From positions 4,464,001 to 4,528,000 of the forward strand of contig JADLSH010000369.1 of NCBI GenBank assembly GCA_016169945.1: a stretch of 64,000 bases of DNA. Reading direction: 5' to 3'. This DNA is from Trachythela sp. YZ-2020 (Eukaryota; Cnidaria; Anthozoa; Malacalcyonacea; Clavulariidae). Shown here in pieces: positions 11,161 through 22,615 of this stretch. The notes beneath the pieces are model-generated. The model saw nothing but the letters and a program-made list of their open reading frames with translations. It searched no databases and was not told the origin of the DNA. Numbering within the stretch: position 1 is the stretch's first letter; each line of letters starts with the position of its first letter. A program made the translations under genes and the position numbers.

Positions 11161-11679
11161 GGCCCTGTTTACATGGAGCTAGGGTGACCCTAGCAGAAGG
11201 GTTACCCTGGCCGTATTTTAGTGTTTTGGCCTTTTGCACTTTATTTTCCGCGCTAAATCGTCACTGAAAATAACCCGCCTGGTAGGAGCACCCTACCTGA
11301 TGCGTTTACATTGCCAAAAGATAGCCCTACCGCTAGGGTCACTCTAGCAAGCAGATAGGGTAACCCTACTGCTAGGGTCACCCTAGGACACATTTAAACG
11401 AAACCGGGAAAGACAAAGGACTAGGGTAACCCTTCTGCTACTAACAGACCAAGAGACAAAATAATATAATTTACGATTTTTTTTGTTTGTAAGCCGCGAT
11501 ATTTTCAACTTGCTTAGCGACCACGCAGTGGTAGGGTGACCTTGGGTGACCTTACCTGACGAGTTAGCCCTGTCAGTATGGTTGGTTACCCTACCTCATG
11601 TAAACGGGAGCTATCTTTTGACCCTCTTGGTAGGGTCACCCTACTAGTAGGGTTACCCTAGCTCCATGTAAACAGGGCC
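11161..11679. mobile_element. Harbinger-like MITE in intron 1
   Basis: The ends GGCCCTGTTTACATGGAGCT and inverted copy are flanked by TAA (11158-11160, 11680-11682). The 519 bp body is built of many imperfect copies of the palindrome AGGGTNACCCTA. No ORF is present. It is inserted in the first intron of the transposase gene. Confidence 0.8.
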
Positions 11680-11720
11680 TAAGACAGTCCAACTCTGATA
11701 ATGCATGCACGCACACACGC

Positions 11721-11787
11721 AGTCATTGTATTTATATTTATAATTATAATTTTATAAAATGTAATTATAATTATAAATGCAATGACA
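11721..11787. repeat. AT-rich hairpin in intron 1
   Basis: CATTGTATTTATATTTATAA and its inverted partner ending GCAATG form a stem of about 30 bp. It follows directly after the MITE at 11161-11679. Confidence 0.6.
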
Positions 11788-11837
11788 ACGTTCTTGCGTA
11801 CGTACACACATTACAAGATTTAAGCCACCTATGATTT

Positions 11838-11890
11838 TATAACCTGCGTGCAGCCCGAGTTTCTACAAAGTCGGGCTGCACGCAGGCTAT
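11838..11890. repeat. Short fold-back, AGCCTGCG type
   Basis: Arms ACCTGCGTGCAGCCCGA and TCGGGCTGCACGCAGGCT flank a 13 bp loop. The end sequence recalls the fold-backs at 5817 and 17805. Confidence 0.7.
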
Positions 11891-11951
11891 ATTTTCATCG
11901 ACGCCTATGGAGATTGACGCTCAAAATTTCTCACTTTATTTTTATCCTCAG

Positions 11952-12072
11952 CCATTTGTACAACATGCCGCAAGAAGTACAATGAACGGATATCTGCCCA
12001 TAAAGAGTGGCTTCATGCCGGGGAAAAGGAAGGGGTTCATTCATCATCGATTAAAAAACCTGAGAATCAAAG
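11952..12072 (+). CDS. TTAA transposase, exon 2
   Basis: An acceptor TCCTCAG (ending 11951) and donor GTTTGT (12073) bound 121 bp. The exon enters in phase 1 and leaves in phase 2, matching both neighbours. It encodes ICTTCRKKYNERISAHKEWL, with two Cys that may complete the zinc site begun in exon 1, and a Ser/Lys-rich end. Confidence 0.7.
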
Positions 12073-12155
12073 GTTTGTTTTGATATATCCGCTGTATAAA
12101 TGCTATAATTATGCGCGCAATTAAATTCACACACTTTTTCTCTTTTATTTTGAAG

Positions 12156-14745
12156 AATTGCCAAACATGAAGCTGTTACAGCTATCAGTCAGGTTTTGTC
12201 ATCTACTCCGTTCAGAGAGTCACAAACACCTGAGATAAGACGTTCCGAACCTTGCTGGACTCCTGGTTTCGAAGATGTAATTTCCGATTCTAGAAAGTTA
12301 GAAGGGCCCAATGATGCATTGAGCGTTTATAATTCTGCTATGAAAAATATTGCTTCGCACATTCCTGGAGAAACCCACAGACCTCTAGACTCGCAGATGG
12401 GGATTGCTTGGGAGAAGGCAACAAAAGCTGTACAGATGCAATTTATAGAAAAAGCTCGGGAAGACTGCTTGCCTGTTTGTAAATCAATTGCCCCGAAGAA
12501 TGGTGAAGAACTTTTAAGATCACTGGCAATTGAGCGCCAACCTTCCGAAGAACTCAAATTACTCATGGCAGCATATAAAAATGCAAAATCGAAGACATTA
12601 AGGACACAAATCCTTAGCATTTATGCTTGTAGATACTCAGCAAGTACACTTAAGGAAATTCATCTTCCCTACGGAAAGTTGTCAGACTGGCAGATTAAAC
12701 AAGCAAGATCACATGCTAAGATGTACGGTCCCGGTACAGAGCAAGTGAAGGAGAAGAAACATCGCATACGGCTTGACATGACAAAAGTGGACCATTTCAT
12801 AGAGTTTGTGAATCGTCCTTACTTTTACCAAGATGTCGCGTATGGAAACAAAGTTCTTAACCTTGACAGCGGAGAGAAGATTGAAATGCCAAACGTTGTT
12901 CGGATTGTGACGCGATCTACAATGATGAACCAGTATTTAGAATTCTGTAAAGAAGAGCAGTGTGAGTCGTTAAGTCGTTCAACACTTTTCAAGATATTGG
13001 AAGTCAGGAATGCCTCACAGCGCAAGTCACTTCAAGGTCTTGACAACACAGCCGCTGACGGAGCTACAGGCTTCCAGACGATAGAAGGAATTGTCGACGA
13101 ACTCGAAAAGGCAGGACAGGACAAAATCTGGTGTAGCGATGTAAAACAAAAGTTGAGAAATGCGAAACGTTATTTGAAGACTGACTATCGTGTGAATTGC
13201 AAGCCAGACGAGTCTATTTGCGCCGATCACTGCAGGAAGTTTTCCCTCAGCGACATAAAATGCCCGGAATTTCGACCGAAAAAGAGCTGTTCTCACCAAC
13301 ACACTGAACGTTGTGATGAATGCGAGACTTTGAAGAAGGTTTTACAAGAAATAGAAACAGAAATTCGAGGAATGTCTTGGACGCCATACAGCCAAGATCA
13401 ACGAGACGACCTTCTATTTGATTATTACAAAGCCAAATCAGATATTTTTCAATGGAAAGCCCATATTCTACGTTCAATACAGCAGGATAAAGCGAAACAA
13501 GATGTTCTGAATAACATTAGACCCGATTCTGCAATGATAGTAATGGACTGGGCTATGAAGTTCTTACAGCTGATGTATAGAGAAAAGCAGTCTGATTGGT
13601 ACGGGAAACGGGGTTTAAGCTGGCATATCTCTACTGTCATCACTATGAATCCCGGGTCTGAATGTCTTGAGCTCAAGTCGTACGCCCACATTTTCGACTC
13701 ATGCAAGCAAGATTGGTTTGCTGTGTGTTCGATCATTGAAAACATGCTCAAATTGGTAAAGGCCGATAATCCAGAAATAGAGTCAGTCTATCTACGTTCA
13801 GATGAAGCAGGATGCTATCAAAACAACTCCCTCATTGCCGCTTTAAGAGATATCGGTCAGAGAGTTGGTGTCAATGTCTTACAATTCGACCATTCTGAGC
13901 CACAAAACGGCAAAGATATTTGTGACAGAATCCTTTGCCCCATGAAATCCTCAATCCGACGGTACTGCGATGAAGGGCATGATATAGTTACCGCGGATGA
14001 TATGCGAACAGCCCTCTTTGAAAGGCCAGTGAAAGGTACAACTGCATCTGTGTGCTCTATTGATGAAGGCAAAGACACACTGGAAGTTATCAAGATAGAT
14101 GGGTTCAGTATTTTCCACAATTTTGAATACGAAGATAAAGGCGTGCGGGTTTGGAAAGCTTATGTCATAGGTCCCGGAAAATTGATTCCCTACGAAAGCC
14201 TGTTTATGAAGCACCTAGATACTACCGCCATGATTGTACGTAATGAATTCTTCCCATTCCGTGACACACGCATATATAAAACCACTGAGGAAGACGCAAA
14301 AGAAGACGGAAAGGAAGACATCAATACCGAAACGAATCTCCTCTTTCCCTGCTCGGAACCTGGTTGCCAGAAGATTTTCAAGACATTTTCTGACCTTGAA
14401 GCCCATTTAGATGTTGGGAATCACGACAGCATGTGCGAGAAACAGGAGACAGTGTATGATAAACTTAGAAGAGACTGGGCGATGAAATTCTCTACCGTTG
14501 ACAAAGTCGAGGAAAAACGTTTAGCCATTGAAAAAATTTCTGCGGTAGCCAACCTTGACAATTCGAAACAAGAAGAATGCCAAATCGAAATGGGATGGGC
14601 ACTGCACAACGCCAGAGGTGGAGCAACTAGATTTTCTGACAGCGTCAAGAAGTACTTGACAGCAAAGTTTGATATTGGAGAGAAAACCGGGAATAAAGCC
14701 GATGCAGCACAAGTGGCGGCCGATATGCGGAAAGCAAGAGATTAG
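12156..14745 (+). pseudogene. TTAA transposase, exon 3 (DDE catalytic core, broken)
   Basis: The exon follows an acceptor at 12154-12155 and joins in frame. Counting from the TTG at 12196, a Cys/His motif CSHQHTERCDEC lies near residue 366. A possible RNase H-like core follows: D451 in MIVMDWAMKF, D536 in YLRSDEAGCY and E568 in DHSEPQNGKDICD, the last two 32 residues apart, as in DDE transposases. A C2H2 finger (CSEPGCQKIFKTF...HLDVGNH) starts near residue 719. A TAG at 14743-14745 ends the frame, but the same frame stays open and conserved-looking for 129 more codons, so this is one nonsense mutation in an otherwise intact gene. Confidence 0.8.
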
Positions 14746-15135
14746 AATAACGCCCATTTGTTTAATAGAGAGGAGTGGTTAACCAAAACCCAAATTCGCG
14801 GATTTTTTTCACGACTTGCTGCAGCTCGAAGGAAGCGTGGTAATGAAAACATTAACCTCGACGATGCCTATGCAGAACAACAGGAAGTAGAGAGACAGAA
14901 TCTGCTGAAAGATGTTCAAAATGAACTGGGCTTACAACATCCCGTTTGCTATGACTCTTACAACCTGTGTGACTACACAAGAGAACAAAAACTTAACAAG
15001 TTCAATGTTGACATGTTGAAAGCAATTTTGTGCAATTTTGAAGTTTCTTTAAGTTACAAAGACAGGAAAAAGGACTTGGTACAACGACTGTCATCGTTTG
15101 TGGAGGAATGTTGGTGCTTCTCGGGAAGCCAGTAA
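14746..15135 (+). pseudogene. TTAA transposase C-terminal part with SAP-like domain
   Basis: The segment continues the frame of the preceding exon after one stop codon. It encodes FNREEWLTKTQIRGFFSRLA, a charged region and then NVDMLKAILCNFE with KKDLVQRL, a helix-turn-helix pattern that resembles a SAP DNA-binding domain (residues about 78-115 of the segment). A further in-frame-looking piece at 15389-15477, with acceptor TTTACAAAG and ending in IEQM and TAA, may be a last small exon; its donor was not found. Confidence 0.65.
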
Positions 15136-15479
15136 CACTGACTGAGCGCGTAACCATAATAATTTATACGTACTCCTGACTTTCTGATTTCACAAGTTAC
15201 TGTACATTACTGCAGAAAATAGGCTAAAACTACGGAATACCCGGCACTTTTTGGTGCTGTTTACATGGGCAAAATTTTCAGCCTGGACAGCACGTATCCA
15301 ACATTCTAAACGCCTGGAGTTCTTTTGAAGTACGTGGTATTCTGTAGCTGAAACTGGAGATTTTTCATTTACAAAGAATTATAAGAAAACGGATGAAAGT
15401 GCAGTGAGCGAGATCAACAAAGAACTGAAAGACATCGCGACCAAACTAAACATCAGTGATAACATAGAACAAATGTAAT

Positions 15480-16656
15480 TTAATTATACGCATAACGCAT
15501 TACAAATGTTATTTTACTAGTAAGGGTTAGATCGACTTATAATTATAAAAACAATTTTTTAACGATATCGTACAATTCTAGCATGCAGTCCACTCGGATT
15601 TTACCTGAGACCATCCATTTTGTTGTAACATAGTCACAATATTACTCAAAATGAGAATCACCGCACCTTCAGCTGTGATATTTGCAAGATACTATAAATA
15701 TCTTTACTCTTTATATATTTAATATCGCACTTTATCTATCACAACTCGCAGTTTTTCCTCGCTTTTCCTTGGCATATGTTGTTTTACATACATATTTTAA
15801 TATAACTTTAGGATTTTAATCGAATTACTAGAGTTAATAGGCTGTCATAGTATAATAAAGTATGACCGCAAGCTAATTGTTGTTTGTCAAAGGCCGCTTC
15901 GCCAACTAATTAGCATATTCAGAAAACAACTGTAAAATTAGTCCATTTTAAAAGGCTTTCGCAAAACGTATCCGCAAGTTTGAACTATTTAAGGCCATTA
16001 ACTATAAATAAGACTGTTTTATGCCAAAGGTAGAATTTTATGTTGCATTTTTAATAAAAAGCGTCTAAACTGAAATACGTTGCGTGAAAGTGTCGTAAGC
16101 GACATGACGAGATTTTCGAAAAGTTGACCATGTCACTGAAGCTCAAAAATAAGAGTGCCCACAAATTTTATTTCTGTTCTTAGTAGTCTAGGCTTAGTAC
16201 TTTTAATCTGCAAAGAAGAAGTTTCCGCGAAAAATCCCACATCCGAGAAAATGTTTTTTTCTTAAAGATACAATTGCGCTATCAGGGGAAAAGCTAAATA
16301 GTAGGTATCGAAAATATATTTTTAGCGTTGCTTACTTTTTATGGAATAAAACAGTTATACCGTTATGTTAAATTACAAGCATGTGTATTTCGTTTACCTA
16401 AGTATGGAGTTGCTTGAGCGAATGTGGTCTTTGTGAGCAACCTCGATAAAACCCGTAAATTCGAGTTCTCCAAAATCCAATCTGGACGGATTTCGATGCC
16501 TATGAAAATCGTCCCCAAAAAACTGTAAAATGGGGTTTCTGCCAAAGTAAACATTATTTTAGTTCATCACATATGATGATAGCTTCATGCATTAAAAATC
16601 AAGTGAATTGATTTTCCATGAAAATTTCAGTGGTCGGTTCTTACGCGGACAGCCTC
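15480..16656. repeat. Right terminal inverted repeat
   Basis: Inverted copy of 9465-10646, ending CGCGGACAGCCTC before TTAA. A few substitutions and one-base differences are visible. Confidence 0.85.
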
Positions 16657-16740
16657 TTAAGTATGTGTCATGGGGGCCCGGAGGCTATATTTGAGGGGGT
16701 CATGAAGCAAAATCTTTCTTCTAAGCAGGGGGTTAAGACC

Positions 16741-17566
16741 ACTGACCTATACTAAATGGACTGAGTACTCGAGGTCAAAAAGTGTCCTCACCGTTGCTGA
16801 CGTCATATAGGTCCTCGCATCGATGAAAATTACCGCATACCGATATTTTCCCAATGTTATTTGTGCTCGCGGGCGAATTTGTGTTTTTGAAATTTGTTTT
16901 TAATTTTTTTTCAATTCTCTGTTGTTTTTATTGCAAACTTTGCTGTTTTTGGTAAATATTTACCACCTTCGAGTTGAGAACAAGCTTTTCCAAAATAGGA
17001 GTATATTTTCCTGTTGCAAGTTTGAAACTGACAAACATTTTAATTTTAAATAAAATGATGGCTTCGGTATGTTTTTATACGCGACCAGGTATTTATGCTG
17101 TAGTTTTTCCATACAATTTGTCGTGTTATGTACTAGTATTAACCTTCTGTTGACATGAAAATTTTTTGCCGACAATCTTTCCAGGTATTATATTGAGTAA
17201 AAGACTGTTTTTGTGGAGTTTTCTACGGCTATTTGAGATTTTTTTCTAAACATGTATACGGCTTTAATTGCGAGTTGAAAACGTACTTGACAGCCCGCCA
17301 ATTTCATAAAGATCACATTTAGTATAAACTGACTTACTTTCCACAATGATTTCGCAGCAATTTCTCGCCTCAAAAACATAAAATTAACAATTGTTTTGAG
17401 TTTGAAACAATAAAAATATAGAACCGAGCCGTTTATCAACTTAACGCATTTGTAAGTCAGCGAATTTACGCATGAGAGCAAAGACCTATACGACGTGAGC
17501 AGTGGTGAGGACACCGAGCTCCTGATAAAATAGATTGCACGCTCAGTCCATTTAGTATAGGTCAGT
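16741..17566. mobile_element. Mutator-like MITE with 10 bp target duplication
   Basis: GGTTAAGACC occurs at 16731-16740 and 17567-17576. The element starts ACTGACCTATACTAAATGG and ends with its inverted copy; imperfect inverted similarity continues for about 100 bp (GTGTCCTCAC on both sides). No transposase is visible; two minus-strand ORFs inside show no recognisable domain. Confidence 0.85.
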
Positions 17567-17804
17567 GGTTAAGACCGACTTTATAAAAAAGCAAAGGGGC
17601 TTGAAACTAAAATACATATATAGAGTCTATTAGGGGCGGCATGAATGCATCTTTAATAGTACTCCACTCTCTCTTGACTTGGCAGTTCCTATTTTTATAA
17701 TATTACTGAATATAGATTTAATTCTCAATTGAATACAATTTCAAACTTTGGTGTAAGAATTCTATACGTTTTAGTATAAATATTAACTACAGCCAGTATT
17801 AACC

Positions 17805-17970
17805 TAGCCTGCGTGGCAGGCGTTCTATTGTGGGGGAGGGAGTTTTGTTTAGAGCGCGCTCTTTTTTTTGAGAGCGCGCGCTAGGTGAGAAGTCTGAGAA
17901 GCTCTCAAAAAAAAGAGCACGCTCTAAACAAAACTCCCTCCCCCACAATAGAACGCCTGCCACGCAGGCT
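17805..17970. mobile_element. Fold-back MITE with 10 bp target duplication
   Basis: AGTATTAACC at 17795-17804 and 17971-17980 flanks a 166 bp hairpin with arms of about 70 bp that begin TAGCCTGCGTGGCAGGCG. It is inserted in the outer MITE. Confidence 0.85.
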
Positions 17971-17976
17971 AGTATT

Positions 17977-18250
17977 AACCCACTAGCTTGCAATGCGCCC
18001 AGATTCACCTTAATTTAGTGTTTTACTCTTTTATTCTGGCTAATGCCAGACGATTTTACTCGATCGTCAGTGCTAGTGTATATACGCCCAGTTAATGGGC
18101 TAACAAAACTATTTGCCAGTGTCTCTCGTTAACCCATTAGCTGGCAATGTGCCCAGATGCGCCCTACTTTATTATTTTACTGTCAGACGATTTTACTTGT
18201 CAGTGGTTTAGGGTACTGCCAATTGATGAGTTAAATAAATTTATAACATT
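17977..18250. repeat. Two diverged tandem units
   Basis: AACCCACTAGCTTGCAATG at 17977 and AACCCATTAGCTGGCAATG at 18131 begin two related units, each followed by GCCCAGAT and later GACGATTTTACT. The period is about 154 bp. Confidence 0.6.
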
Positions 18251-18550
18251 TTAAATAAATATATAACAGTTTTCTTTATTAAATATTAATACTAGATTTA
18301 TTAATAATTTTAAAAATAGGCATAAAAGAAGGTAGCAGTGTGCAACTATGGATTACACCAGTTAATATGTACCTATTGTGTATTTACACCCTCTTGATAT
18401 TAAAATTCAAGGAGGGCAATGAAACTATTTTTTTAATAATTGAGGGGGTACCAAATAATTTCTCGAATGCATGGGAGGGGCACAAACCATTTTTCAAATT
18501 TTATAAACTAGCCCCCGGCCCCCCATGACACATACTTAATGACCGTTCCC

Positions 18551-19515
18551 TAATTATCAGTTATAAATGATTGTACAGTTTCAGTACACGATATATAGCT
18601 ACACGAATATTGAAAATATAGCAGTATAATTATATAGCTGCATCGAACTGTAGCGATATAATCCAGTGGTCATGTCATTCTGTCAACACTTATCAGTGCG
18701 TGCAACACTTATCAGTGCGTGTTGTGGAGTATCATATATCTAATACACCACGCACTGGTAATTATTTAGCCAATGTACATATTTTCGGCTAAGCTATAGA
18801 ATAAGTGCTCATCAATCAAATAGTATTTCGCGATCGACTCTAATCTTATATTTATGCAAGCAAACTGATAATAAAATACGGCACAGCCGCCGGTATTCTC
18901 AAAATCCAGCACAGACGCGAAGCTCATGCATTATAGCTCGTTTTAAAACGTAGCTCGTTCTAAGGCTATAAAGCTAAGCATAATGTTTATTTACATATAC
19001 ATGCAATGACGCATATATATATGTAAGTTGTAAATAATGTTTATTTACATATACATGCAATTTAAATATACATATGCGTCATTTCGTTTCATTATTTGAC
19101 CAAGCTAGATTATCGCCCATTCATATTTCAGTGCTTGTTGATTTCAAATAGTGTTCCCTAGCTTCAATTTTAAGCGTTATTGAAATATTAAATCAGAGAG
19201 TATAGTTTACAACATTTGCTCAACCTTACTTTATTTTCGTGCTAATATCAGGGTTGGTAGGCTTCAGCGCATGCTCGGAGCCAAATACCATTCAAAAAGT
19301 TGCCAAAATCTACCAAAAGAGGCCAAACCACTTTCTGTTGAAAAGAAGCCAAAAAGAAGCCAAATTCGGACCTCTGCGAACGCAGTGCTATGCTGAATTA
19401 TGATTGGTTATGGTTTATCAACCTCACAATTGGCCGAATTTTATCAATACCGATTGGCTAGAATTACAATCTGGTTCTTTCTGACAATGACATTACTTGA
19501 AAATGCAATTGATTT
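18551..19515. other. AT-rich sequence with short direct repeats
   Basis: A 19 bp tandem repeat (CAACACTTATCAGTGCGTG, near 18683-18721) and a 26 bp direct repeat (18979 and 19036, about 57 bp apart) are present. Around 19260-19390 the plus strand is rich in GCCAAA/CCAAAA words. No gene is seen. Confidence 0.5.
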
Positions 19516-22500
19516 TCATACAATCAATGTTTTATACTTGAGAATCGATAACATTTTCGCAAAATTCTTGTAAACTGTGAAGAGGCCAAACTTATGATCC
19601 CACAAAAACACGATCAACGACTCTTTATTCTTGCCAGAGCTCATGTATTTCTTCCATTGCTTCGGAACGCTCTGATCCTTGTTGAGGATATGTACTCTCT
19701 GGACACCTTGCGCAGCCCTCTTTTCTCGTTCTGAATTCTTGATGCTTATCTCGGGGTATCTATCTGCAACAAAATCCAGTCTGGCGGCTTTCCATTGCGG
19801 TGCAAGCTTCACCAAATAAGCGAATGTGGAATCTGAAAACTCACCAAATGTTTTACACTTGTCCTTCATCAATTGCAATACTGCCATAGCGTCAACGATA
19901 AGTGCGTTGTGATCTCCAATGTTTCGACATCTACCACTGGATTACTGGCCACGCCCTCTAAGATTTCGAACATCTTGACTTTTGCTGTCTTCACGAGAGA
20001 TCCAGATACAGTAGCGAGGGAAAGTGGAAAGTCGCTGAGACTGTACGAAAGCAATTCCTTAATTTCCCAAGATTTTGAGATAATCAACAATCGAGCAATC
20101 CTGCTTGTTTTTACAGCTATTTGTCGAGCCTTTCGACTTCTACGCCACTAGAAATACTGACGAGCTAGACTTGATCCGCACTGAACGGGTTTGTCATGCT
20201 GGAGATGGTGGATATAACATCACCCACGGACTTTTCATATCTGATGCATTTGCTTGCATCCAGATCTTTTCTTTTGCTGAAAGTGAAAACAAATCAAATG
20301 TGCAAAATTACGTAGAGTTACTTGGGAGGATTAAAGGAAGAGGGAAACTAGAAGGGAAGCTAGAAGGGAAGCTTGAATGCTTGATAGACGAAAACTAAAA
20401 AGTCGTCAACGTCGAAGCAGTTAATTTACGCAGCTTATAAAGTTAGAAAATAGAAACATACCGTAATTTACAGTTCATCCCAGACATAGATTTACATAGA
20501 TTGCTGCTTTTTCTGATTGCGACAACAACCATTTGTGAACTGACGCACGGTTCATAGAGAAACCAACCAAACCACCTTTAGCCTTCGAATCCCGATTAAC
20601 CGTTTGTTCGATGGTTTGGTCACAGGCCACTGCAGAAAACCCATGGTCATTATTCTGTCGTCGAACTGAAAAGTTGGACGATAACTCTGGAAGAATTCCT
20701 GTCAATGAGAAACATTGGACACTGATAAAGAAAATGACAAATAAATACCATTTCATCACAATCAATTACACTTAAACACAATGTGTGTAAAATCGTGTGT
20801 ATAAAATACAAGTACTTACTTATAAGTGAAATATTTTTAGCCAACTAGAAGTAAAAAGTCACTCGCTTTTTAGTATATAGATATTAACAAACCTGGATGA
20901 GTCGTTTCCAAGGATGTCATCTCTAACCAATAAGCCGAGCCATATATTGCGTAGTTTACTTTGTCGCAAGCATAGAACCATGGAATCATCACAGGTCCCA
21001 ATCAGCGTGTCTTGTGGCTCGAATGAACATCAGAAGTATGCCTGCAAAGAAAATATGTATGGTCAGGTATATCAAAAGCTTGTCTAACGAAAAACTATTG
21101 AACATCTTCCTTGCATATTGCATGACTACAGTAGCAATACCTTAAGGTTATTTTCCGTTATTTTCGCTTCATCTGCGTGGAGCAAGTGACTTTTTCGTGT
21201 CACGTGAGAAATCAGTTACGCGGATGTTCCAAGAAAGCGAGCTGAAAACTGTCACACTAGACACATAAAGCGCATGTTCTAATATCCCGAGCAAGTAGAA
21301 CGACCGTTACGGAAAACATGTCTTACCTGTCATTTTGATGTACATGCTCCAATAGGCGAATGTTTTTTATTTAGCAGACGTCTCGGCAACGAAGGCATCG
21401 TAGTGTAAGAATAAATCCTTAAACTATTGACTTTTCATAGATTCATGCAGTGCTCACTCGGATAATGAATCCTACATGGTCATGATGAATGAGTAGATAC
21501 AATCCTGAGATTCGTCCTCCAACGTGTCGAGGAATGCTTCAAATCGAATACGTTGCAATGCTTCGTACATAGTTTTATGACAAAGCACGGACCTGTTGTA
21601 GTGTTTGCCCGACAGGACATCTTTGATTGACCCCTCGCTAACAATTCCTGATTCGATGAACACGTCCTATATAAGATAGAAAACATACAGCGAATCAATA
21701 TTTTTATATAAATTGTCCACTATCGGCCATGTAGACTGTTGTTACGATGTCCGTTCTGTAACCTGCTGCCAGATGAACTAAGGTCAGTTAGCGCTATCAC
21801 GGATAGTAATTTTCAACCTGTACAAACGATTTGCACGCAACAATAAATTCAAAAATTTAAATTTATAAATGCTGAACTTTAATCTTTGTGATATCGATCA
21901 ACGGCATCACCATATGATGATAGCCCTACCCGGCCTTCCACGGATCCTCAGTGCAAGCGGTGTTGCGTGAATGCAAATAACCTACCTTTAAACCTCCAAA
22001 AATGACATGATGGCGTGGAACTCTCTTCGTCGAAAACCAATGTGGCATACCGTAGCTGCAATTTGTCTGCTATATCGTTGCTTCTTTCAAGGATTGTGTT
22101 TATGGTCGAGTACTCTGTTGGCGATGCATCAATCAGGTAAACAACTCGTGAAATATTGGGTATGTCATCTTGACACAATATAGTATTGAAGCCTGTCCAT
22201 CCAGGAATAATATTATTATCGGTGGGCACCATCTTCACCAAGACATATGCAAAATCAAGTTTTTGTGCCATTTCACCAGAAGCAGTTGCTGTAATTACAT
22301 TTCCTGTGTCGCTCTTAAATTGAGGCGTCTTTCTCATTCCAATACTGAATGGCATAACGTCCGATTGAGGTACCTGTATTGAACGCTGCGACTTACTAAT
22401 TCTTATGGTCTGTTCTGACCTACTCTGATTCTCAGATGTTATCTTCTGGGTAATAATGCCGCTTGTAACATGCATTTGTTCTAATGTCTTCCCCGAAATC

Positions 22501-22615
22501 TATATTGTCGTATATTAAGTTGATGGCTTCCTTGGCTACAAATTCTCTTGGTATAATGTTAGATGTATCAATAACTAATTGCGCGATGGTAGTATCGTAA
22601 GCCATTGTTGAGGAT
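19516..22615 (-). pseudogene. Decayed multi-exon gene of an uncharacterised family
   Basis: On the minus strand the segment keeps exons of a multi-copy family that I know only as uncharacterised proteins in cnidarians. In order: IAQLVIDTSNIIPREFV and LIYDNIDFGEDI (about 22600-22490), PGWTGFNTILCQDDIPN and IDASPTEYSTIN (22200-22050), SGKHYNRSVLCHK (exon from 21666), MIPWFYACDKVNYA (exon 21041-20893), SSNFSVRRQNNDHGFSAVAC (exon 20698-20496), and NALIVDAMAVLQLMKDK with DFVADRYPEISIKNSEREKR (19930-19600). Canonical splice sites survive, for example GTAGGT at 21985 and GTTTGT at 20892. Frameshifts near 22485, 22035, 21020 and 19916 show it is dead. The last part, with D in IVDAM and in DFVADRY, faintly recalls PIN/FEN-like nucleases; that is only a guess. 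Confidence 0.7.

Larger units (their letters stand above)
9465..16656 (+). mobile_element. TTAA-flanked DNA transposon with 1.18 kb inverted repeats
   Basis: TTAA at 9461-9464 and 16657-16660 flanks a 7192 bp element that starts GAGGCTGTCCGCGTAAG and ends with the inverted copy. The terminal inverted repeats reach inward to about 10646 and 15480. Between them is one plus-strand gene of three exons (10739-11129, 11952-12072, 12156 onwards) for a DDE-type protein. TTAA duplication points to Kolobok or piggyBac relatives, but neither the ends nor the protein let me assign a superfamily with confidence. Confidence 0.85.
9450..18550. mobile_element. Outer MITE carrying three nested elements
   Basis: The left end GGGAGCGGTTATTAAG is split by the 7.2 kb element and resumes at 16661 as TATGTGTCATGGGGG. 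The right end (about 18510-18550) is its inverted copy, ending ACCGTTCCC. TAA at 9447-9449 and 18551-18553 would be the target duplication, as in Harbinger-like elements. Removing the inserts leaves an element of about 0.9 kb with no ORF. A related end occurs near 55480-55490 (AACGGTCCCTTAA). Confidence 0.75.

Noticed and set aside
14758..15135. Separate small gene after the transposase
   Set aside because: It lies in the same frame directly after one stop codon and continues the protein logically, so it is the broken C-terminus.
17188..17514. 108-residue ORF as a transposase of the Mutator-like MITE
   Set aside because: No catalytic or zinc motifs; too short and AT-driven.
20475..20765. Signal-peptide-like start (MIVMKWYLFVIFF) of a secreted protein
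   Set aside because: The hydrophobic run is the T-rich end of an intron; a clear acceptor follows at 20700-20699 and the real exon starts there.
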